NCBI GenBank assembly: GCA_015679245.1
Contig: CP064953.1
Span: 1,488,001-1,552,000 of the forward strand
Length of the DNA stretch: 64,000 nucleotides
Source: Actinomycetaceae bacterium zg-1166
Lineage (GTDB): Bacteria; Actinomycetota; Actinomycetes; Actinomycetales; Actinomycetaceae
Direction: 5' to 3'
Within the stretch, counting starts at the first letter, position 1. Every line of letters starts with the position of its first letter. Positions 26,037-34,528 of the stretch are shown in pieces. The position numbers and the translations under genes are program-made. The notes beneath the pieces were generated by a model. The model worked only from the letters and a program-made list of their open reading frames with translations, was not told the origin of the DNA and made no database searches.

Positions 26037-26321
26037 TCAGCGTCGCCCGCGGTGCTTCCAACAGCTCGTATGCCAGTGTCGGCGCATCTCCAAGCCATAC
26101 TGGGCACCAAAGATTGACTCCTCACTCCACGCCACTTCGTGTGATTGACCTACGAGGATAATGCCATTGCATCCAGGGCAGACGTATTCCTTGGTTCCTG
26201 CGGCAATATGGCGCACTTTAAATATCCTGCCATCATGCCCCTCTTCTTCATGAACACCGCCAAACACCGCCTGCGTATTGAGAGGACGAACAGGGCGGGA
26301 GTACTTCTTGGAACGGCGCAT
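26037..26321 (-). CDS. Small conserved actinobacterial zinc-binding protein
   Basis: About 94 residues. The pattern VRHIAAGTKEYVCPGCNGII ... HEVAW ... RRHWHTSCWKHRGRR resembles a small protein conserved in many actinobacteria and sometimes called ATP/GTP-binding protein without evidence. The CPGC pair, the HWHTSCW motif and the basic tail suggest a single zinc site and possibly nucleic acid binding. Start taken at ATG 26321, which has GGGGA upstream; the frame is open to 26339. Confidence 0.75.
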   Translation of the reverse strand: MRRSKKYSRPVRPLNTQAVFGGVHEEEGHDGRIFKVRHIAAGTKEYVCPGCNGIILVGQSHEVAWSEESIFGAQYGLEMRRHWHTSCWKHRGRR

Positions 26322-26493
26322 ATTCCCCATTGTAGGCACAGGAGGAAGGCAGAATCAGATAGTCCTTTCCGTGCACGCTCAGCGCTCTTCACGCTCAGCT
26401 CGTCCTCAACACTGCCCGATGCTATCCCGGTTCACTCGGTTCACTCAGCCAGGATTCCACTACGTAGTTCTCCAGGCTCCTCGCATCCAGGCA

Positions 26494-27648
26494 CTAAGCT
26501 ACTGCGCGGCCATCCTTATAAACGGCACGCACATGGAATTGTGGATCGACGAGGACGAGATCAGCTCGCGCACCCACGCAGATTCTCCCAATATCCTCAC
26601 GCCCGAGCGCGCGCGAGGGAGTAGTACTCGCCATTGCCACGGCGTCTTCGAGGGGTACTCCTGCAGCCACCACCTGCGCCACAACGTCGAGGAGATGACT
26701 CGTCCCTCCAGCGATATTTCCTCCACGTACTCGCGCCACTGCACTAGTCACATGAACCAGGAGTCCTGAGAGTTCGTACGTGCCATCAGGCATCCCTGCG
26801 GCAGCCATAGCATCGGTGATAAGGATAAGAGAGGAAGGGCCGACGATATCGCAGATTGTACGTACAAGGTCAAGGCTGACGTGCACTCCATCACCGATAA
26901 GTTCCACCATCGCTTCTCCGCGTGCGGCAGCGGCAAGATATTCAAAAACCGGTCCGGGCGCACGGTGATTAATTTCACGCATCGCATTAAAAAGATGGAG
27001 AACGATTGGCGCATCCGAGGAAGTTGTTCCATTCTCTCGAATTGCGCGACGCGCTTGACGATTCATCTTTCTCGCGGTTGCAGCATCGGCATTTGTATAG
27101 CCCCAGGCAGGAAGTACCCCTTGGGAAATAATTGCATTCGCGAGTTCCTCAGCTCCTTCTAATTCGGGAGCCAGCGCCATCGCCCAGACGTATCCGCCAC
27201 CTGCCTGAATAAGGCTCTGGGCGAGTGTGATATCCGGTAGGCAAACATAGAGGGGATTATGGGCACCGCAGCGTTCACGCGAAAGAAATGGGCCACCAAT
27301 TTCGATGGCTTCAAGGATTCCCTTCTCACAGGCACGAGCAAGAAGAGAAAGGACAAAGTGCATTCGCTCGTTTTCCATAGCCCCTGTTGTGGCACTCAAC
27401 CTCGTCGTGCCATGGCGCAGATGCTCGGTAACAGCAATCTCTACATCGCGCATACTCAAGGCATCTGGGAAAGACGCACCTCCTCCACCGTGGCAGTGGA
27501 GATCCACAAGGCCAGGGAAGATAAGATCTTCGCTTGTTCCTCCACAACTGCAAAGAGAAATCTCCGTGATGCGCTCCCCCTCCCATGAGACGTGTGCACA
27601 GTCAAGAACTCTATCGGGGAGGACTGTTTTTCCATGAAGTGTGCCCAT
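26494..27648 (-). CDS. N-acetylglucosamine-6-phosphate deacetylase-like protein with altered metal site
   Basis: 384-residue amidohydrolase of the NagA family. The family pattern is strong: VDLHCHGGGGASFPDA (H51, H53), HGTTRLSATTGAM, VLHLFNAMREINHRAPG (H218), MVELIGDGVHV and LILITDAMAAAGMPDG (catalytic Asp 279). Two metal-binding positions are changed: the Glu of the usual EGPF motif is Gly118 (EIGGPFLSRE), and the His of the usual GHTDA motif is Tyr184 (AWGYTNADA). Canonical NagA binds its metal through this Glu and two His, so deacetylase activity is questionable. ATG 27648 has GGAGG at good spacing. No nagB or sugar transporter is nearby. I withhold the symbol nagA for these reasons. Confidence 0.85.
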   Translation of the reverse strand: MGTLHGKTVLPDRVLDCAHVSWEGERITEISLCSCGGTSEDLIFPGLVDLHCHGGGGASFPDALSMRDVEIAVTEHLRHGTTRLSATTGAMENERMHFVLSLLARACEKGILEAIEIGGPFLSRERCGAHNPLYVCLPDITLAQSLIQAGGGYVWAMALAPELEGAEELANAIISQGVLPAWGYTNADAATARKMNRQARRAIRENGTTSSDAPIVLHLFNAMREINHRAPGPVFEYLAAAARGEAMVELIGDGVHVSLDLVRTICDIVGPSSLILITDAMAAAGMPDGTYELSGLLVHVTSAVARVRGGNIAGGTSHLLDVVAQVVAAGVPLEDAVAMASTTPSRALGREDIGRICVGARADLVLVDPQFHVRAVYKDGRAVA

Positions 27649-27990
27649 AATTCCTCCATGAATCGCCTTCTCGTGGCTTCCACATCACCCCTGAGAATAC
27701 CGGGAATTCTCTCAATAAGGGAAGGACGCTCGCACGTTTTCCGATCCTCGAACTCACCAGCCGCTTGTTGCAAAGAGCACCGCCGATCGCCCTCCGGCAA
27801 CATTACGCCCTACTGCACATTCCCACATATGCCCTATCGTTATAAGAACCTCACCCACGACTCAACCTGCCAACGTTCAGTGACGTATTTATTAGCGTCA
27901 CCGGAGAAGAAAATAATAAAAGTGAAGCAACTCAATTTTCTCCCTCTTATTTTCTTCGCATTCTTAGTTGTATATGTGTAGTCTAGAACC
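27649..27990. promoter_or_regulatory. Divergent nagA-like/lsr2 intergenic region; AT-rich lsr2 promoter
   Basis: 342 bp. The part nearest lsr2 (about 27890-27990) is far more AT-rich than its surroundings. A TAnnnT -10 (TAGTCT, 27979-27984) sits 6 nt before the lsr2 ATG, and there is no Shine-Dalgarno, so the message is probably leaderless. Lsr2 binds AT-rich DNA, so autoregulation is likely (inference). Confidence 0.55.
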
Positions 27991-28311
27991 ATGGAGAAAA
28001 CAATTAAGGTTCTTTTGGACGATTTTGACGGGAGCGAAGCATCCCGCCACATCCGCTTCAGCGTCGACGGAAACAACTACGAACTCGATGTAAACGATGC
28101 CAACGGCAAGGCCTTCGACGAGGCACTTGCACCCTTCATTAAGGTGGCTCGTAAAACCGGACGTTTCTCAGTCCCGGCTGTTTCAAAGCCTCGCATGAGC
28201 TCGGAAGAGCTTACGCGAATTCGCACATGGGCGCGTGCGCAGGGCTACAAAGTTTCTGATCGTGGGCGCATTGCTCAGACGATCCAGGATGCCTACTACG
28301 CTTCCAAGTGA
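27991..28311 (+). CDS. lsr2: Lsr2 family nucleoid-associated protein
   Basis: 106-residue H-NS-like protein that bridges and silences AT-rich DNA in actinobacteria. The N-terminal dimerisation part contains LLDDFDGSEASRHIRFSVDG and YELDVNDANGKAFDEAL; the C-terminal DNA-binding part contains IRTWARAQGYKVSDRGRI, with the RGR hook that enters the minor groove. Length is typical. It is monocistronic, followed at once by a strong intrinsic terminator. Confidence 0.96.
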   Translation: MEKTIKVLLDDFDGSEASRHIRFSVDGNNYELDVNDANGKAFDEALAPFIKVARKTGRFSVPAVSKPRMSSEELTRIRTWARAQGYKVSDRGRIAQTIQDAYYASK

Positions 28312-28757
28312 AACCTTTATCCACTCGATTAGGCCGCTGAAAATTTCAGCGGCCTAATTTTTTCACGCACCCCTCCATTCTTGGTTCTCCGATAAATGTG
28401 TAGCTCGGTGCACTCTACGCCTACGGCATAGCGACAGCGCCTATTCGTACGAACACTGAGGCACGAAAAACCTTGCGCTTTCCCTCAGCTTCTCCGAGCA
28501 TTTTCATCATCCAGCCTCACTCATCGGGAAAGGTATGATCGGGAAGAAAAATGGCGGGCACAGTGATCGTTTCGTTACTCCACACCCCTTCCCCGCCTCT
28601 CTTTGATATAGGAGAAAAACCTCGTCCCTTCCTCAACTTTTTCGGTTGCTGAAATCCACGTGAAAGCACAGCTGAACGAACACGCATGAAACTGTATACA
28701 GTAGACGTGGAAACAGACCGAGCTACGATGCGAACCTCGCGCGCACATGAAGCTACG
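28312..28757. other. 446-bp gap between convergent lsr2 and M23 genes
   Basis: Holds the lsr2 terminator at its start and a 12-bp perfect palindrome ACTGTATACAGT at 28691-28702. No tRNA, small RNA signature or coding frame convinced me. The palindrome looks like an operator half-site pair, but no start codon lies close downstream. Confidence 0.4.
28329..28363 (+). terminator. Intrinsic terminator of lsr2
   Basis: TTAGGCCGCTGAAA (28329-28342) and its exact complement TTTCAGCGGCCTAA (28344-28357) form a hairpin followed by six T. It begins 18 bp after the lsr2 stop codon. Confidence 0.92.
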
Positions 28758-30026
28758 TCAGGAACAGATGTCTGAAATATCTATAGCGGAGTTATCACGC
28801 AGGAAAGTAAGAGGATCCATGAGGTCAGTCTCAGAATTTTCCCCCGTGAATGCAGAAGGATCATGGATCTCCAAGTGCAGGTGCGGACCTGTGGAATAAC
28901 CGTTGGAGCCTACCCTGCCGATCTGCTGCCCAGCTTTGACTTTGTCACCCTTCGTGACGAGCACACCGTCGTTGAACATATGGATATACCACGACTGATA
29001 GGTATGTCCACCAATGGTGTGCTCAACGATGATGAGGTTGGAGGAACGACCACGGATACCAGCACCGGCGTGAATCACTGTACCGTCAGCAATAGCCAGG
29101 ATCGGAGTGTTATACGCAGCCGCAAAATCCTCACCCGCGTGATAGGTTCTCGTTCCCGAGAAGGGATCGGAGCGGTAGCCAAAGTGCGAACTGAGGGTGT
29201 AAGAGCCACGTGCGATTGGGTAGACCACAAGATCAGCGTCGTCCTTGACGAATGCAGCTCGCACGCCTTGGGCAGAATCTGCCGAACACGATGCGGCAAT
29301 GGGATGGGAAGCAGCTTCGGCAGCTGCCGAATTTGTGGCGGATTTGATTCCAGCCGTAGCAGAACCACTGAGAGAGGGGGGAAGAGTGGCGCTATGCTCC
29401 GTTCCACCGACAATCGAAGCACTAAGAGGAGGGGCTGCTTGTGCTCGAAGGTTCGTCAGGCCGAGATTAGCCAGTGGAGTGAGAAGAGCGAGAGTTCCGG
29501 CAGCAGCCAGGACGCAGGCGCGATAACGCCGTGTCCACTGTGGCGTAGCACCCTTGTGCGCTAGAGCTAATCTTCTTCTTGTGCGGTCTAATCTAGGTTT
29601 CGCACCGGTGAGGGGAGCAGATTCGTCCCTCACATCACGTAGGAGAGGACGGCTAGTTCGCCGCACGGTTGCGACGTTGTACGCAACCGATTCTGCGACC
29701 TCAGAGCACGAGAGGACTTCTGTTTCCTGGTGTACCTCCGCAGGAGAGTGCGGCGTGTTGTTCACTCCCACATCCTGCACACGGGAGGATTGAGCAGAAT
29801 TGACACGAGGAGGGTGGACTGATTCTTTAATCTGATCGCTCAGCGTTATCGCTACGGCTCTCTGTGGCCGAGGTCTGGTTTCCCCTGTGGCTAGTGGCGT
29901 GCGCAGGCGAGGAGCTTCAACAAGACCCGCGCGTTCAAGGGCGATAAGTTCACGACGCGAGAGGCGCACAGATGGTCTCACCTGCACTTCGTCGCCATCG
30001 TGCGGCCTCATCGCATGTTTGCCCAC
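28758..30026 (-). CDS. M23 family peptidase (LytM domain), membrane-anchored
   Basis: Peptidoglycan endopeptidase-type protein. The C-terminal M23 domain has the zinc ligands in RTYHAGEDFAAA (HxxxD) and GPHLHLEIH (HxH), plus FGYRSDPFSG and GNNL-like RSSNLIIVEH. About 190 mostly disordered, Arg-rich N-terminal residues precede one hydrophobic anchor (VLAAAGTLALLTPLANLGL), so the enzyme should face the wall. GTG 30026, preceded by GGAGG at 4 nt, is the preferred start; the frame stays open to 30143. All zinc ligands are intact, so it is probably active. The long structured upstream region is listed separately. Confidence 0.88.
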   Translation of the reverse strand: MGKHAMRPHDGDEVQVRPSVRLSRRELIALERAGLVEAPRLRTPLATGETRPRPQRAVAITLSDQIKESVHPPRVNSAQSSRVQDVGVNNTPHSPAEVHQETEVLSCSEVAESVAYNVATVRRTSRPLLRDVRDESAPLTGAKPRLDRTRRRLALAHKGATPQWTRRYRACVLAAAGTLALLTPLANLGLTNLRAQAAPPLSASIVGGTEHSATLPPSLSGSATAGIKSATNSAAAEAASHPIAASCSADSAQGVRAAFVKDDADLVVYPIARGSYTLSSHFGYRSDPFSGTRTYHAGEDFAAAYNTPILAIADGTVIHAGAGIRGRSSNLIIVEHTIGGHTYQSWYIHMFNDGVLVTKGDKVKAGQQIGRVGSNGYSTGPHLHLEIHDPSAFTGENSETDLMDPLTFLRDNSAIDISDICS

Positions 30027-30166
30027 GTATCCTCCACGCAGCTTCGTCGTACTCACTCTGACATTTGTCAAGCGAACCGGCGCAAGAGCCGGACACCCCT
30101 CAGCACACAGGAAAGTGCATTGGGGCACCCCTAGGGCTATCACTTAGAAGAGATAGCCCAACTATC
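30027..30166 (-). promoter_or_regulatory. Structured leader of the M23 peptidase gene
   Basis: Upstream of the GTG at 30026 are stacked inverted repeats: GGGCTATC/GATAGCCC (30134-30141 with 30152-30159), GATAG/CTATC (30152-30156 with 30162-30166), CCGGC/GCCGG (30077-30081 with 30088-30092) and TGACA/TGTCA (30059-30063 with 30066-30070). The first two share a segment and are mutually exclusive, as in a switch. Cell-wall hydrolase genes of actinobacteria are often riboswitch-controlled, but the c-di-AMP (ydaO) consensus was not found here. Confidence 0.4.
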
Positions 30167-30528
30167 ACAAAATGATAACGAAATAGGCACTCCTCGATCC
30201 TGAGTTTTGCCCCACACTTTCGCCACGGTGCAGCATTCGCAGCAGTATGCGGCCATTTCACCCTAACAAGCAGAGTGTGTGACCTTCCTCATACTTACAA
30301 TATTCCTCAAACTTGTTACCTACACCTAACGATTCCCTCACTCAAGAACGGAAGAATTTTCACTTATCCCACAATCTCTTCCATCAACAATGACGCGGCA
30401 CTTACGTTCACTTTGCCTTGAAATCACTCCAGGAAATCCTCGGCAAAAATGCAAGGAAAATACGACCCACATAGGACGTACGTCACGTACTCTAGAGCTA
30501 TTCGTATTTCGTTCTAGCGAGGGTTCAC
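30167..30528. promoter_or_regulatory. Remainder of the M23/kgd divergent region
   Basis: About 360 bp carrying the kgd promoter. AT-rich around 30280-30370. Short palindromes GACGTACGTC (about 30476) and CTCTAGAG lie close to the kgd start. No coding frame convinced me. Confidence 0.4.
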
Positions 30529-33500
30529 GTGTCAGCTCATACCTCAGAATTTGGTCAAAGCCAGGATTTCATCGACGATCTCTACGCCGCTTACCTCCAG
30601 GATCACTCCCACGTGAGTCCGCAGTGGCGCGAACTCTTTGGACGCTGGGAGCAAGCAGGCAAGAAACCAGCCGCTCCTCATGCACGTCCTATCTTCCCCA
30701 CTACACAAGCAGCAGAAGTGGAGAAAAGTATCACAACCGATATTTCCTCCCCCACCGCATCGGCTGCGAGCATCCCGAAACTTGACCAGTCCGGCAACAT
30801 CGACACACAGACAGCCCAGGCTCGTATTGATGTTCACTCCTCCACAGATTCACGCCTCGAAGCAGCGGAAGTTTCCACCGCGAGAGCCGATCTTCCTCCT
30901 GCACCCCGCGCTGCGGCACGCCCAGCTCGCACTCCTTATGCCAAGCAATACGAACTGCGCGCCTCACAAACAGCTCTCGCCGAACCCACCACGTATCCGC
31001 TCAAGGGTGTGGCAAAATCCGTGGCGGCAAATATGGACTCTTCCCTCGACATCCCCACTGCCACTTCTTTCCGCCAGGTGCCAGCCAAAATTATGTTCGA
31101 TAATCGCGCTCTGGTAAACCAGCATCTCAAAGCCACACGCGGTGGCAAGATCTCTTTTACTCACCTCATTGCTTTCGCCACAATTGAAGCGCTCGTAGCA
31201 ATGCCGGAGATGAACAACTCCTACGAGATTATCGACGGCAAACCTGTTATCCATACCCCCGACCACGTCAACTTCGGCGTGGCAATCGATGCACATAAAC
31301 CCGATGGAAGCCGCACTCTCGTTGTCCCTTCTATCAAGGCTGCTGAACTGATGAGCTTCTCTGAATTCCTCGCCGCCTATGAAAACCTCGTGCGGCGCGG
31401 ACGACATGGAGAACTCACCCTTGAGGACTACCAAGGCACCACTGTCTCGCTGACAAATCCAGGCGGAATTGGTACCACACAATCGGTGCCACGGCTCATG
31501 AAGGGGCAAGGGCTGATCGTCGGTGTCGGGTCGATGGTCTACCCTGCCGAATTCTCCGGCACATCGGCCAGCGTCATCTCACGCCTCGGTGTCTCCAAAA
31601 CAGTCACACTCTCTTCCACCTACGATCACCGCATTATTCAAGGAGCCACCTCTGGCGAATTCTTGCGCACGATTGAGCGCAAACTCCTCGGCCTTGACGG
31701 GTTCTACGAGCGCGTTTTCCTCTCTCTGCGCGTCCCTACCGAACCTTACGTGTGGGAGATGGATGTCGAAGTTGACGAACGCAACGAGCTTCAGCGCCCT
31801 ACACGTATCGCCCGTCTTATTCATTCCTACCGTTCACGCGGCCATCTCATTGCCGACCTTGATCCTCTCGCTTTCCGCCCCTTGCGCCACCCTGACCTGA
31901 CTCTCTCAGCTTATGGACTCACAGCTTGGGATCTGGATCGAGAGTTCCCCACAGGTGATTTCTCCGCTCAATCCTCGGCAAGCCTGCGCTCGATTCTCGA
32001 TCAACTGCGCGCAACCTACTGCTCCACAGTGGGATATGAGTACATGCATATCTCAGATCCAGCTCAGCGTCGCTGGTTCCAGGCACGTCTAGAACACCCA
32101 CGTGAAGCCACCCATCCCACCGATCAGGCTCGCATTCTCACCAAGCTCAACGAAGCCGAGGCTTTCGAAGAGTTCCTCCATACGAAGTATCTAGGGCAGA
32201 AACGTTTCTCGCTTGAGGGCGGGGAATCTTTGATTCCGGCTCTCGACGCGGTCTTGGCTCATGCCGCTAGCGATGGCGTACGTAACGTAGCCATTGCCAT
32301 GAGCCACCGTGGGCGTCTCAACGTACTCACAAATATCGCAGGCAAGTCATACAAGCAGATCTTCACCGAGTTCGATGGAGTGGTCGATCCTCGATCCGTT
32401 CAAGGTTCGGGCGATGTCAAATACCACCTGGGAACCGAGGGAACCTACACCTCTCCTACAGGAGAAACTACGGAAGTTTACCTCGCAGCTAATCCCTCCC
32501 ATCTCGAAGCTGTCGATGGTGTACTTGAGGGGATCGTACGCGCCAAGCAAGATCTGGAAAGTTTGGGCGACGAAGGCTTTGCCCACCTTCCCATTATCGT
32601 CCACGGAGATGCAGCTTTCGCTGGTCAGGGCGTTGTCACAGAGGTACTCAACCTTTCCCAACTGCGCGGTTACCGCACCGGGGGCACAATCCACATCATC
32701 GTCAATAACCAGATCGGTTTCACCACTGCTCCCACATCTGGGCGTTCCTCAAACTACGCCACAGATATTGCCAAGGGTCTCCAACTGCCAATTTTCCACG
32801 TCAATGGGGATGATCCAGAAGCTGTGGTGCGCGTTGCAGCCCTCGCCTACGAGTACCGCCAGGCCTTCCACAAGGATGTAATTATCGATCTCATTTGCTA
32901 CCGCCGCCGCGGACACAACGAGGGCGATGATCCTTCGATGACTCAGCCGATTATGTATTCCCTCGTGGATTCTAAGCGCACCACTCGCCAGCTTTATAAG
33001 GAAGCTCTTATCGGGCGCGGCGAACTGACGCTGGAGCAAGCTGAGGAAGTAGAAGCGTCCTACCATGCCACTCTCGATGCCGCCTTCCGACAGGTGAAGG
33101 AGGCTGAGGCTGCCGCAGAATCTGGTCAGCGCGATGCCATTGCTGGTCTTGAACTTCCAGTAGCGCAGCAGGAAGATGCAGGAACCCTCATTGGTTGGAC
33201 GAGTTTCACCACACCGCAGATTATTGCGCGTGTTGGAGAAGCACACCTTCAGGTTCCCGAGGGCTTTACTCTTCACCCAAAGATTGCTCAACTCTACGAA
33301 CGTCGGGCGAAGATGAGCCACGAGGGGAAAATCGACTGGGGATTTGGTGAAATCCTTGCCTTTGGTTCCTTGCTCATCGAAGGTCTACCTGTGCGCATGT
33401 CGGGTCAAGATTGCCGACGCGGTACTTTCGTGCAGCGCCATGCTACTGCCCACGATCATGCGACCGGTGCGGAATGGGTACCTCTACGCAATCTCACCGA

Positions 33501-34341
33501 AGATCAGGCGCATCTCTGGATGTACGATTCGAGCCTCTCAGAGTACTCCGTACTGGCCTTCGAGTACGGCTACTCCGTGGAACGTCCGGATGCTCTTGTT
33601 CTCTGGGAAGCTCAATTCGGCGACTTCGCCAATGGTGCCCAGACAGTGATCGACGAATTCGTTTCCTCCTCTGAGCAGAAGTGGGGTCAGCGTTCTTCGC
33701 TCGTCATGTTGCTCCCCCATGGCTTTGAGGGTCAAGGCCCCGATCACTCCTCAGCTCGCATTGAGCGCTACCTCCAACTGTGCGCTCAAAATAATATGTG
33801 GGTGTGCCAGCCTTCCACTCCGGCTAATCACTTCCATATGCTGCGTACGCAGGCCTACGCTCGCCCACGCCGCCCTCTCATCGCCTTCACACCCAAGCAA
33901 CTCTTGCGACGCAAGGGGGCAACCTCCGCTGTCGAGGATTTCACCGCCGGTACTTTCCTCCCTGTCATCGGAGAGGAAAGTGTGGAAAATCCAAGCCGCG
34001 TGCTCTTGTGCTCAGGACGCCTCTACTACGATCTACTTGAAGAGCGCACACGACGCGGGGATTCTTCCACGGCAATCGTGCGTATCGAGCAGCTCTATCC
34101 GGCTCCTGTAGCTGAGGTTCGTGACGAACTCACACGCCTGGGTGCCTCTGAGATCTTCTGGGTACAAGATGAGCCGGAAAACCAAGGGCCATGGACACAC
34201 TTCGCCATGGGGCTCTTCCGCGAGCTGGAAATCTGGCCGAAGCTCGTCTCCCGGCCAAGTGCCGCTTCCCCCTCCACTGGCCTCTCGAAGTCGCATACGG
34301 CTCAAAATGCACAGATCCTGCACGAGGCTTTCGATCGTTAG
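30529..34341 (+). CDS. kgd: Multifunctional 2-oxoglutarate metabolism enzyme (Kgd/OdhA)
   Basis: 1270-residue fusion typical of actinobacteria, catalysing the E1 step of 2-oxoglutarate dehydrogenase and, in some species, 2-oxoglutarate decarboxylation. Domain order: E1 N-terminal peptide (FIDDLYAAYLQDHSHVSPQWRELF in part), low-complexity linker to about residue 115, E2-like succinyltransferase core ending in YDHRIIQGATSGEF, then the ThDP-dependent E1 (AMSHRGRLNVLTNIAGKSY, IHGD-type VHGDAAFAGQGVV, GHNEGDDPSMTQP, MLLPHGFEGQGPDHSSAR). There is no lipoyl domain, so it must use lipoyl-E2 from pyruvate dehydrogenase; lipB-lipA lie 5.6 kb downstream. GTG 30529 has GAGGG at 5 nt. Confidence 0.96.
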   Translation: MSAHTSEFGQSQDFIDDLYAAYLQDHSHVSPQWRELFGRWEQAGKKPAAPHARPIFPTTQAAEVEKSITTDISSPTASAASIPKLDQSGNIDTQTAQARIDVHSSTDSRLEAAEVSTARADLPPAPRAAARPARTPYAKQYELRASQTALAEPTTYPLKGVAKSVAANMDSSLDIPTATSFRQVPAKIMFDNRALVNQHLKATRGGKISFTHLIAFATIEALVAMPEMNNSYEIIDGKPVIHTPDHVNFGVAIDAHKPDGSRTLVVPSIKAAELMSFSEFLAAYENLVRRGRHGELTLEDYQGTTVSLTNPGGIGTTQSVPRLMKGQGLIVGVGSMVYPAEFSGTSASVISRLGVSKTVTLSSTYDHRIIQGATSGEFLRTIERKLLGLDGFYERVFLSLRVPTEPYVWEMDVEVDERNELQRPTRIARLIHSYRSRGHLIADLDPLAFRPLRHPDLTLSAYGLTAWDLDREFPTGDFSAQSSASLRSILDQLRATYCSTVGYEYMHISDPAQRRWFQARLEHPREATHPTDQARILTKLNEAEAFEEFLHTKYLGQKRFSLEGGESLIPALDAVLAHAASDGVRNVAIAMSHRGRLNVLTNIAGKSYKQIFTEFDGVVDPRSVQGSGDVKYHLGTEGTYTSPTGETTEVYLAANPSHLEAVDGVLEGIVRAKQDLESLGDEGFAHLPIIVHGDAAFAGQGVVTEVLNLSQLRGYRTGGTIHIIVNNQIGFTTAPTSGRSSNYATDIAKGLQLPIFHVNGDDPEAVVRVAALAYEYRQAFHKDVIIDLICYRRRGHNEGDDPSMTQPIMYSLVDSKRTTRQLYKEALIGRGELTLEQAEEVEASYHATLDAAFRQVKEAEAAAESGQRDAIAGLELPVAQQEDAGTLIGWTSFTTPQIIARVGEAHLQVPEGFTLHPKIAQLYERRAKMSHEGKIDWGFGEILAFGSLLIEGLPVRMSGQDCRRGTFVQRHATAHDHATGAEWVPLRNLTEDQAHLWMYDSSLSEYSVLAFEYGYSVERPDALVLWEAQFGDFANGAQTVIDEFVSSSEQKWGQRSSLVMLLPHGFEGQGPDHSSARIERYLQLCAQNNMWVCQPSTPANHFHMLRTQAYARPRRPLIAFTPKQLLRRKGATSAVEDFTAGTFLPVIGEESVENPSRVLLCSGRLYYDLLEERTRRGDSSTAIVRIEQLYPAPVAEVRDELTRLGASEIFWVQDEPENQGPWTHFAMGLFRELEIWPKLVSRPSAASPSTGLSKSHTAQNAQILHEAFDR

Positions 34342-34356
34342 ACTACAGTGCATAAC

Positions 34357-34389
34357 TGGGGTGGGGCTCAGCAGCTGAGCTCCACCCCA
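34357..34389 (+). terminator. Hairpin after kgd
   Basis: A 15-bp stem with one wobble (34357-34371 with 34375-34389) and a three-base loop lies 16 bp after the kgd stop. No T tract follows, so it may act with another factor or stabilise the transcript end. Confidence 0.6.
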
Positions 34390-34528
34390 AACCGAGTTCC
34401 GTCCCAAACCGAGCCGTACCTCAGCTATATGGATATGCTCACTCGCGGCCACGTTCCGCTTTCCTCTCCGCCACATAGTCTCGGCGTGCCCACCCACTCT
34501 CATACCTTTTTCTGCCACAGTAGAGGAT

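Noticed and set aside
30027-30166. c-di-AMP (ydaO) riboswitch before the M23 gene
   Set aside because: The conserved CCCGAACCCG and CAGCUAACC elements were not found; kept only as an unassigned structured leader.
32749-33321. 190-codon frame antisense to kgd
   Set aside because: Shadow of the strongly conserved kgd E1 domain; no ribosome site or family match.
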